This document shows, one piece after another, positions 57,661 to 64,000 of a stretch of DNA of 64,000 bases. Positions within the stretch are counted from its first letter, which is position 1, and each line of letters begins with the position of its first letter. The stretch covers positions 1,668,675 to 1,732,674 of the forward strand of contig NZ_VSZO01000001.1 in the NCBI RefSeq assembly GCF_008312935.1, read 5' to 3'. The notes under the pieces are model-generated. The model saw nothing but the letters and a program-made list of their open reading frames with translations, was not told the origin of the DNA and searched no databases. The translations under genes and the position numbers were made by a program. The stretch comes from Roseiconus lacunae. GTDB taxonomy: Bacteria; Planctomycetota; Planctomycetia; Pirellulales; Pirellulaceae.

Positions 57661-58001
57661 ATCTCGGAGCAGCGAAACGCGCCGAGCGTTTCGGCATTGC
57701 AGGGACCATCGCCGCGCAGCGGTCGACGGCCGAGTCACCTCACCGAAAGCCTCGGCGGCTTGTTGATTGAATCAGCCGCAATCGCGATAGCGTGCGGTTC
57801 TTCAGCGCACACCCGGGCGTTCGCCCATCGGCTGAATGTTGAGTCGCTCAATCCGACTAAAACAACCAGTCGTCGGTGGCTTCCGCTACGTTCAAGCGAG
57901 ACGTTTTCGCGAATTCGAGATCGATTCGCCAACGGCGACGTTGCGATTGGTAAGATGAACCTCTTGTCTCGTTCTCTTCTTTCGCAATTGGATGGTCTCA
58001 A
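57661..58001. other. 341 bp gap with repeat copy F
   Basis: No gene is visible between the aminotransferase and the coiled-coil gene. The middle holds a diverged family 1 repeat (57765-57845). Confidence 0.45.
57765..57845 (+). repeat. Dispersed palindromic repeat, family 1, diverged copy F
   Basis: GATTGAATCAGCCGCAATCG aligns with the GGAATTAGGATTAGCCG part of copy C, and GCGGTTCTTCAGCGCACACC with GGGCGTTCGCCCATCGGCTG aligns with its middle. The right tail is weaker. It is less conserved than copies A-C. Confidence 0.55.
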
Positions 58002-58781
58002 TTGAACGCAAAAACGACGCGAAAGCCGATGTCGGTCGATGACCTGCAAGCCCTGTACAGCGAGCTTCGCGGTAGCAGTGCGGGGCCTGCGTTGATGGAC
58101 GCCCGAGCCTGTTTTCTCGAACGACAGATGCAGGAAGCACACGCAAAGTTGAGTGAGTCCTACGAAACGTACAAGGAGAGTCGGCGGAGAATTCTTCGGC
58201 AGGATCCGGAAAAACAGTTCGATGCGAAGACGCCCGACCGTGATCGCCAAGTGCGGCGACTGCTTCGACGGCAAGAAAAAGCACGTGACTTGTTAGATCG
58301 CTTCGAGGATTTTCTCTCTCAGCTCGAACGATTGGCCGACAAGGAAAGTTCGCGAGAAGAAATAAAATCCAAGCCTGTCGAGACTGATTCGTCAGAGGGC
58401 ATTCAGGACGAAGAGCTTAAGGATGTCGAAGTGGATTCCGCAGAGGCACCGACCGCTTTGCGAGCAGATGCGATCGGAGAGGACGAGATCAAACTGTTTG
58501 CACAACTAATCGGTGATCGCCAAATCGAATTTGTCAGTTCTCGCTATGCCTTTCGGCCGCTTGAAACAACAGACGACGTTCTAGTGGACGCGGTGTACTT
58601 GCTTCGCAAAGGCGATCGTTGCTACTTGCTAAAAGCTACCACAGACGCCGACGATGCTGAAAAGCTACAGTGCGTGGATCTCGCAAATCCCAAAACGCAA
58701 GTCGCGCTGACGGCGAGTCAGATGGTACGGTTAAGCCAGAAGCGAAAGCTGGTGCTATTGCTTCCGCAGGCGATGGCATGA
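58002..58781 (+). CDS. Coiled-coil protein of unknown function
   Basis: The 259-residue protein is charged and helical in its first half (DARACFLERQMQEAHAKLSE, RRLLRRQEKARDLLDRFEDF), acidic in the middle (SSEGIQDEELKDVEVDS), and has a beta-rich end (ADAIGEDEIKLFAQLIGDRQ, then VDAVYLLRKGDRCYLLKATT). I do not recognise a family. A TTG start at 58002 is supported by GGATGG 6 nt upstream; the first ATG would be at 58029. It is not obviously linked to the aminotransferase. Confidence 0.65.
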   Translation: MNAKTTRKPMSVDDLQALYSELRGSSAGPALMDARACFLERQMQEAHAKLSESYETYKESRRRILRQDPEKQFDAKTPDRDRQVRRLLRRQEKARDLLDRFEDFLSQLERLADKESSREEIKSKPVETDSSEGIQDEELKDVEVDSAEAPTALRADAIGEDEIKLFAQLIGDRQIEFVSSRYAFRPLETTDDVLVDAVYLLRKGDRCYLLKATTDADDAEKLQCVDLANPKTQVALTASQMVRLSQKRKLVLLLPQAMA

Positions 58782-58857
58782 GCCGTAGGCGCTAGCCTCG
58801 GACTGTGTCTTAACGTTCCTTGCGACTGCGAGTTCACCTCCCCGAGCTTACAACTCG

Positions 58858-58876
58858 ACCCTCCTGACAGGAGGGT
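58858..58876. terminator. Hairpin between convergent genes
   Basis: ACCCTCCT (58858-58865) and AGGAGGGT (58869-58876) form an 8 bp stem with a 3 nt loop. It lies between the coiled-coil gene and the convergent sulfatase and is likely a shared terminator. Confidence 0.6.
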
Positions 58877-58936
58877 GAATATAGAAACGTGTCATCGCTG
58901 CTCGCTGCGACTGTTTTCGCGGTGAACATTGCCGGA

Positions 58937-60595
58937 TCAGTCGGTGAACGGCGAGCTTTCAAAGGCGACGTCTTTCTTCGTCCGCGGGTCACCGGTGTCT
59001 TTCATCTCAGTGATTAAACGTTGATACAGTTGATCGCGAACTGGTGCATGACGACTGTCTAGTGCCAGGTTGTTCATGCAGTGTGGATCTTGTTCTAGGT
59101 CATACAACTCAAACATCGGACGTCGACCGACGGCGTAGTCATAGAACTCAGGTGACTCTTCCCGGTGGGTGACGATCCAGGCTTTGGTTGGGCTGGCATC
59201 CAAGTCGCCGAATGCGGAAACCGTTTTTTCTCGGAGTGTGATGAAGTCGGGAAACTCACCATTGAACTCGGGGCCGTCACCCATCGGCCAGCGCGCGGGT
59301 TCGAAATTGACGATCAAAAGGTGTTGATGTGTTCGAATCGCACGTTGTGGATATGGAAGCTTGCCCGCTCGCGCGATTCCGACATGCCGCTCGCGTCCGG
59401 TAAAGACGGCGTCGCGTCCTGGTTCGACACGGCCTTGCTGGTCGCTGGTGAGCAGACCGAGGAGTGACTTCGCCGTCATCGCGTTGGGGATCGCAACCCC
59501 AGCGGCGTCGAGAAAGGTCGGAGCGAGATCGGGAAGCGAAACAAAGTCATCGACCACGCGGCCGGGATGTTCGATGCCGGCGGGCCAGTGGATCGCCAAT
59601 GGTACGTGGGTTCCTAAGTCATACAGATTGCACTTCCCGCGCGAAACACCGGGGATGCCGTGGTCACCGCTGATAACCAAAATCGTGTTTTCGAACTCAC
59701 CGATGCGCTTAAGTTCTTCGACGATCACACCGACCGCCGCGTCAAACGCTTGGACTTCGCCGAGGTAATCGGCAAAGTCTTGGCGAACGGTTTCGACATC
59801 GGGAAGGTATGGCGGCAGCTTGCCTTTTAGGTCATCAGGGTTGATTTCCCACAACGCTTGGGCACTTCCCTCGATCCACTTGCGATGGCAATTGGTCGGT
59901 CCGAACCAATAACAAAACGGTTGATCTCCTTGATCGACCACCTCTTCTTGGGGCTGAGGATCGTCGGGGGTTTCAGCGTTCGCTTGTCGAGCTGGATCGT
60001 CTTGGGGAGCTGGGGTGTCTTGGCTGTCAGGATGGAGGAAGGACTGAAAGTTCATGCGGACTTCGTCGAGCAGTTGTTGCTTCGCCGCCTCACGATCTTC
60101 TGCTGCCATTGCCCGTTGTGAGAACCCGTTGAACTTTCGCCCATGTTGATTGAACGAAGTGCGTTTGCCCCCGTGCGGGGCATCAGCCGGGCGTCCGGGT
60201 GACCAAACCTTATACGTATGTCCGATTCGATAACCGGATTTTTCGAGGATCAGCGGGTAGGATTCGTTACTGAAATCCCAGATCGCACCTTGCAAGATCG
60301 AGCCACGACCGCAACGCCAGAAGTGCTGGCCCGACAACAACGAGCTGCGACACGGCGTGCAAGATGGGGCGCTGACATAGGCATGATTAAACAACACGCC
60401 ATTGGCAGCGAGCGAATCAAAGTTCGGTGTCGATACAACATCCGATGGTCCGCCGGGAGACTGCTTCGCATAAACGCTGGCGTAGCGTCCCCAATCGTCG
60501 GCAAAGGCCATGACAATGTTTGGGCGATCGCCTGCATTCAGAACGGCTGATAATTGCAGGCAGGCGAAAAGAAGGAGTCCGATCCGGTTCATCAT
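58937..60595 (-). CDS. Sulfatase, heparan N-sulfatase (SGSH)-like
   Basis: 552 residues with a signal peptide (RIGLLLFACLQLSAVLNAG). The sulfatase domain has IVMAFADDWGRYAS and the formylglycine motif CTPCR with Cys79; the fourth position is Cys instead of Ser, as in some sulfamidase-like members. Metal-site sequence SGDHGIPG and substrate-site HTYKVWSPG fit heparan N-sulfatases. An acidic insert of about 40 residues (about 190-228, rich in Asp, Pro, Gln) interrupts the fold. Its likely substrate is an N-sulfated amino sugar or similar. The gene is convergent with the coiled-coil gene and divergent from the STN-like gene by 298 bp. Confidence 0.87.
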   Translation of the reverse strand: MMNRIGLLLFACLQLSAVLNAGDRPNIVMAFADDWGRYASVYAKQSPGGPSDVVSTPNFDSLAANGVLFNHAYVSAPSCTPCRSSLLSGQHFWRCGRGSILQGAIWDFSNESYPLILEKSGYRIGHTYKVWSPGRPADAPHGGKRTSFNQHGRKFNGFSQRAMAAEDREAAKQQLLDEVRMNFQSFLHPDSQDTPAPQDDPARQANAETPDDPQPQEEVVDQGDQPFCYWFGPTNCHRKWIEGSAQALWEINPDDLKGKLPPYLPDVETVRQDFADYLGEVQAFDAAVGVIVEELKRIGEFENTILVISGDHGIPGVSRGKCNLYDLGTHVPLAIHWPAGIEHPGRVVDDFVSLPDLAPTFLDAAGVAIPNAMTAKSLLGLLTSDQQGRVEPGRDAVFTGRERHVGIARAGKLPYPQRAIRTHQHLLIVNFEPARWPMGDGPEFNGEFPDFITLREKTVSAFGDLDASPTKAWIVTHREESPEFYDYAVGRRPMFELYDLEQDPHCMNNLALDSRHAPVRDQLYQRLITEMKDTGDPRTKKDVAFESSPFTD

Positions 60596-60893
60596 GAGTT
60601 ATCGGTGGGCAGAAGCCGGCTGAAAGGAAATGACAGGCTGGGGGAATGGTTGCCGTGATTCAGCCTCCAAGGATAACCCGCTTAGCAAACCGTTGCATCC
60701 AATTCGCCTTAAAACACCCCGCAAACATGGGGATCGTTCCGTGCGCCTAGTGGATTCGTATCGGCCAGTGGTGGCAGCAAATTATGCTCGGTAGGTCGTT
60801 TTGGAATTTGCGATCGACGACCAGAGCTGCGATGATTGCGATTCACCCAAACTGATTGGGTGGTTCTTTTCTCGCTCACCGGAGGTTTGGGTC

Positions 60894-61646
60894 ATGTGGA
60901 ATAGTCACCGCAATGTTCAACGGTTTGTCAGTCGCGTGTTTCTCGGAGTCTGTCTGATGGTGCCTACTGTTGGGGATCAAGCGGTTTGGGCCCAAACCGA
61001 TGATCCTTTTGGGCGTCCTGCTGCAAATGACCCGTTTGCGCCCCGCCCCAAGTCAGACGTAGTAAAAGTCAATCGGGCGAAGGCATCGCCAGCGAATCAG
61101 GGCGAAACCAACGCGAAAGAGCGAATCGAAGCGGCATTGCAGAGCAAGACGACACAGACCTTCATTGAGGTACCGCTCGCCGAAGCGATGCAAGTAATCG
61201 CTGATACCCATGAAATTCCGATTTTGCTTGACCGCCGGGCATTGGAAGAAATCGGGCTCGACAGTGACGTCGGCGTGACGATCGATTTGAAGGATGTCAG
61301 TTTGCGATCCTTCCTTCGTTTGATGCTTCGGGATCTTGACATGACCTATGTCCAGCGCGACGAAGTCATGGTGATCACGACAGTCGAAGCCGCCGAAGAC
61401 GCGTTGATCACCGAGATCTACACACTTCCGAAATCGCTCGCGTCGAAAAGTGAAATCGTTAGCAAGGCCATCACGGCGGTGATCGTTCCGGATACCTGGG
61501 AGGTAATCGGCGGTCCATCAACCATCGTTCCGATCGAGCACGTGATCGTGGTTTCCACCACCAGCGATGTGCATAGCAAGATCGACGAATTTTTAGAGCA
61601 ACTGGCCAAGGCATTTGAGAAACCAGTGGCAACCGGTGGGCACTGA
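60894..61646 (+). CDS. Secreted STN/secretin-N-like protein
   Basis: The 250-residue protein has a signal region (NVQRFVSRVFLGVCLMVPTV) and a low-complexity linker (DDPFGRPAANDPFAPRP). Its body has TFIEVPLAEAMQVIADTHEI and DLKDVSLRSFLRLMLRDLDM, which match the short STN/secretin N-domain repeats of secretins and TonB receptors. A last segment IVPIEHVIVVSTTSDVHSKI resembles a secretin N1-like fold. There is no pore domain, so it is not a secretin itself. GGAGG 8 nt upstream supports the ATG at 60894. The open frame from 60801 is unsupported. Its partner is unknown. Confidence 0.68.
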   Translation: MWNSHRNVQRFVSRVFLGVCLMVPTVGDQAVWAQTDDPFGRPAANDPFAPRPKSDVVKVNRAKASPANQGETNAKERIEAALQSKTTQTFIEVPLAEAMQVIADTHEIPILLDRRALEEIGLDSDVGVTIDLKDVSLRSFLRLMLRDLDMTYVQRDEVMVITTVEAAEDALITEIYTLPKSLASKSEIVSKAITAVIVPDTWEVIGGPSTIVPIEHVIVVSTTSDVHSKIDEFLEQLAKAFEKPVATGGH

Positions 61647-61670
61647 TTCGGATACGAGGCGGCTAGCGAG

Positions 61671-63533
61671 TTAACCAAAGTACTCGTCATATTTTGCACG
61701 GTCGATCGGTCCTGATTTTGCCACCAGGACCGCGGCGATCGATGAGGTCACCAAGTCCCAAACAAATGGGTTCAAGCCAAGGAATTCGTACGCCCGAAAT
61801 TCACCGTGTTGGACATATCCACAGCCGGTCAAGACGACGTGCATGATGGTTCCACCGAGCATCCCGGCGATCGCACCGGCCGCGGTCATTCGGCCCCAAT
61901 ACAATGACAACACGATCGGCATCAAAAAACATGCGGCCAAGCCGCCACTGGCGAAGACGATCAAGTCTTGTAAGAACATCGGCGGGTTGACGACCAACAG
62001 AACCGCCAGTACTCCGACGGTGACCGTCACGAGATGGCTAAGACGCTTGAGTGTCGATTCGCTCGCATCATGATTGATTTGTTTCTGGTAAATGTCACGG
62101 ACCACCGATGACGAAACCAACAGCAGAAAACTGTCAACGCTGGACATCACTGCTGCAAACGGTGCGGCAACCAACAGGCCGGCGAGCCAGGGGACGCCGG
62201 CGGTTGACGTGAGCTTGCTGGCAAGATCCGGCATCGTGCGATCGGGATCGATTTCCATCCCAGGAAGCAACACGCGTCCACAACAGAAAATTACGATCAA
62301 CGCTAGGTAGATCACCGCATAGTAAATCGCTACCGTCACGATCGAGACCCGCAACGTTCGACTGTCTTTGAACGCCATCAATCGAACCATGTTGGCCGGT
62401 TGCCCCGTCGCACCGAAAGGCCAAAAGATAAAGAAACTGATCGCGGTTCCGATGGCAAGGAAACCAACGTCGCTGTGCAGACTCGGTCCGGGGTTACTGA
62501 CATAAACCCCCGGCTTTCCGGCGCCAAATTGATACCGTGTCGTTTCCTTGATCTGAACCTGGACCGATTCGGCGATCGAATCCGACTCAATCGATTGAAT
62601 TTCGTCCGGCGTGGTGATGACCAGCAGTTTGATCGGATCGGAAGGAGCAACACCGGAGAGTCGAGTCGACTCCGCAGTTCGATAGGCATGGTCGGCTTGT
62701 CGAATCCAGGTTCCTTTAGGGAGTGCCACTTCCGGTAACGAAGCATCGGGGAAAGAAAGCACCGCTTGGGCAAATTCCGGCGGTGTCATCACCGCCATCT
62801 TTTCGGTTGCCTGCCGTAGGCCGCCGACTTGAGAGAGCGCCAATGCCAACATGCCCAAGACGCCAACGAACATCACAATGCCTTGCATAACGTCGGTCCA
62901 AACGACCGCGCGGAAGCCACCGTAGACGACATAAACAATCACCGCCGTTGAAAATAGCACCAAGCAAACCAAGTAGTCACCGGAGGCTTGATTGATCCAG
63001 GGGATCGACTGGGTCCAGGAGGCCACCATCGAAGCGATCGACTGAAAAGACGGTTCGTCGGATAGCAAGGTGCTAAGGATTTTCCCGCCGGCTTTGAACT
63101 GGGCAAGCAGATAGAAAAACATAAAGAACACCAACAAACCCGTCGCGGTTAATGCGACGGCGGGGCTTCCAAATCGTGCGCCAAGAATCTCGGGAATCGT
63201 CACCGCATCACAACGGCGTGCGACTTGATTGAGTCGTTTACCGAGTAGGCCCATCGACATCAGCGGCAACATCATGAACCCGGCAATCCAAAACGCCAGC
63301 GTCCAGCCATGGGTATAGATCAACGCGGGGAAGCCCATGAAACTGCCTCCGGAAGCGTTCGTCGCGGCGAAGGTAAGCGCGAAAGCCCAGACACCAAAGC
63401 CACGGCTGCCCAGAAAGTACTCGCCAACAAACTCCTTTCCCTTTGAATAACGTTCTGACCAAATCGCCAGCAGGAAAACAGCGACCGTATAAATCAAAAA
63501 CGAATAGAGTGCGGCGTTCGAACCGTTATTCAT
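61671..63533 (-). CDS. Sodium:solute symporter family protein
   Basis: 620 residues, about 13 membrane segments. Landmarks are FLGSRGFGVWAFALTFAATN near helix 1 and TIPEILGARFG of the SSS family; GGFRAVVWTDVMQGIVMFVG matches helix 6. A soluble loop of about 90 residues (DHAYRTAESTRLSGVAPSDP) sits in the middle, longer than usual. The neighbouring YhdT-type gene overlaps its start by 8 bp, as in the yhdT-panF pair, so a pantothenate-like or related carrier is possible. The substrate is inferred only from that context. Confidence 0.87.
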   Translation of the reverse strand: MNNGSNAALYSFLIYTVAVFLLAIWSERYSKGKEFVGEYFLGSRGFGVWAFALTFAATNASGGSFMGFPALIYTHGWTLAFWIAGFMMLPLMSMGLLGKRLNQVARRCDAVTIPEILGARFGSPAVALTATGLLVFFMFFYLLAQFKAGGKILSTLLSDEPSFQSIASMVASWTQSIPWINQASGDYLVCLVLFSTAVIVYVVYGGFRAVVWTDVMQGIVMFVGVLGMLALALSQVGGLRQATEKMAVMTPPEFAQAVLSFPDASLPEVALPKGTWIRQADHAYRTAESTRLSGVAPSDPIKLLVITTPDEIQSIESDSIAESVQVQIKETTRYQFGAGKPGVYVSNPGPSLHSDVGFLAIGTAISFFIFWPFGATGQPANMVRLMAFKDSRTLRVSIVTVAIYYAVIYLALIVIFCCGRVLLPGMEIDPDRTMPDLASKLTSTAGVPWLAGLLVAAPFAAVMSSVDSFLLLVSSSVVRDIYQKQINHDASESTLKRLSHLVTVTVGVLAVLLVVNPPMFLQDLIVFASGGLAACFLMPIVLSLYWGRMTAAGAIAGMLGGTIMHVVLTGCGYVQHGEFRAYEFLGLNPFVWDLVTSSIAAVLVAKSGPIDRAKYDEYFG

Positions 63534-63837
63534 TCAAGCGATCCCCGGACATGTCGTCGAGGTTTTTCCCAGGTGTCTCAAGTGAATCGTCTTGCATCGC
63601 GGTCAACGCAAAAACAACTGAGATTGCCGCCGAGATCGCCCACGGCAAGAACACGCCCCAGAACACCCACGACGGTATTCCGAAGACGAGCTTCAGCGGT
63701 TGATCGGGATCGTGATAGCCGAACCAGCCGCAGTAACCGACGACCCAAGCGAATGCGAGCAACCACAGGATCAAGATCCATTTTGATTCTCGCAGACTAT
63801 TGCGAAGGAGTTGCTGATTGCCGCGGTCAATACTCAT
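63526..63837 (-). CDS. YhdT/DUF997-like membrane protein
   Basis: The 103-residue protein has two membrane segments: KWILILWLLAFAWVVGYCGW and WVFWGVFLPWAISAAISVVF. These match YhdT (DUF997), a small protein that precedes the pantothenate symporter gene in many bacteria. Its stop overlaps the symporter start (TGAATGAATAAC context), so the two are translationally coupled. The ATG at 63837 is chosen over the open frame at 63864. Confidence 0.78.
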   Translation of the reverse strand: MSIDRGNQQLLRNSLRESKWILILWLLAFAWVVGYCGWFGYHDPDQPLKLVFGIPSWVFWGVFLPWAISAAISVVFALTAMQDDSLETPGKNLDDMSGDRLNE

Positions 63838-63889
63838 CGGAGTCACTGTTAAGCAGGTAAACACGAGTCTTTGGGTTTAACCATTTGGA

Positions 63890-63985
63890 TAACACACTCC
63901 CGCTTCCGGGAGGGTCGGACGAGCAAACGGCCGGGGAGGGTGCCCTCTCCGGGCCTGAAGGCCCGACTCTCCCAGTGGGCATTGG
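63890..63985. repeat. GC-rich palindromic element at the right edge
   Basis: It contains CTCCCG/CGGGAG, an imperfect GGCCGGGGAGGG / CCCTCTCCGGGCC stem, and GGCCTgaaGGCC. It could be a terminator or the edge of a REP-type cluster that continues outside the window. Confidence 0.5.
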
Positions 63986-64000
63986 TATCTACACAAGTTT

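Noticed and set aside
1..64000. tRNA, rRNA, CRISPR, prophage or integrase
   Set aside because: No cloverleaf, rRNA segment, array of regular repeats or phage-type gene was seen on reading both strands; a tRNAscan-SE and Infernal run would settle small RNA genes.

Overview
The window looks like the chromosome of a marine planctomycete of the Pirellulaceae (Rhodopirellula and relatives). This is inferred from gene content: four sulfatases, a PSCyt1/DUF1549/DUF1553 protein next to a DUF1501 protein, DUF1559 and DUF1573 proteins, Ser/Thr kinases with planctomycete-type N-termini, an ECF sigma factor beside a zinc-finger kinase, and a KaiC-like ATPase paired with a hybrid histidine kinase. I found no rRNA, tRNA, transposase, prophage or CRISPR array. 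Genes are often single units on alternating strands, separated by intergenic spacers that carry palindromic repeats.

Layout. 1-6 kb (minus): a sulfatase fused to a GH43 glycosidase and cut by the window edge, a membrane acyltransferase with an ankyrin insert, and a Ser/Thr kinase. 6.3-9.8 kb (plus): KaiC-like ATPase and hybrid histidine kinase, overlapping by 4 bp. 10-12.4 kb (minus): TVP38-type membrane protein and flavin disulfide oxidoreductase, overlapping by 8 bp. 12.6-16.2 kb (plus): sulfatase, CheX-like protein, ferrochelatase. 16.4-21.8 kb (minus): class V PLP enzyme, large membrane protein, Na/Pi cotransporter. 22.2-29.5 kb (minus): a pseudopilin-like DUF1559 protein, a DUF1573 protein, a DUF1559-like lipoprotein and a zinc-ribbon/PilM-like protein. 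29.5-30.5 kb has no credible gene. 30.5-31.5 kb (minus): STAS protein and RsbW-like kinase, a partner-switch pair. 31.9-35.7 kb (plus): ABC-2 permease and an ABC exporter half whose ATPase motifs are all degraded. 35.7-39.3 kb: DCC thioredoxin-like protein, coiled-coil membrane protein, HemW. 39.4-41.6 kb (minus): a sulfatase fused to a cysteine phosphatase-like domain and a C-terminal haem-binding motif. 41.8-48.5 kb: DMT and MFS transporters, then the PSD1/DUF1501 pair. 48.8-54.6 kb: a secreted protein of unknown function, a 1219-residue zinc-finger kinase and a divergent ECF sigma factor. 54.7-58.8 kb (plus): shikimate-dehydrogenase-like remnant, SMUG1-type uracil-DNA glycosylase, lysine 6-aminotransferase-like enzyme, coiled-coil protein. 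58.9-63.8 kb: heparan-sulfamidase-like sulfatase, secreted STN-like protein, and a sodium symporter with its YhdT partner.

How the parts fit. The sulfatases, the GH43 domain, the acyltransferase and the PSD1/DUF1501 pair suggest use and remodelling of sulfated polysaccharides. Ferrochelatase and HemW serve haem supply, and at least two predicted proteins carry covalent haem motifs. The most unusual features are the two sulfatase fusions, the catalytically dead ABC half-transporter, the ankyrin-bearing acyltransferase and two dispersed intergenic repeat families. The open frames of three genes run upstream into repeat copies, so their likely starts were moved inward. All function calls come from reading motifs by eye; no database search was run.
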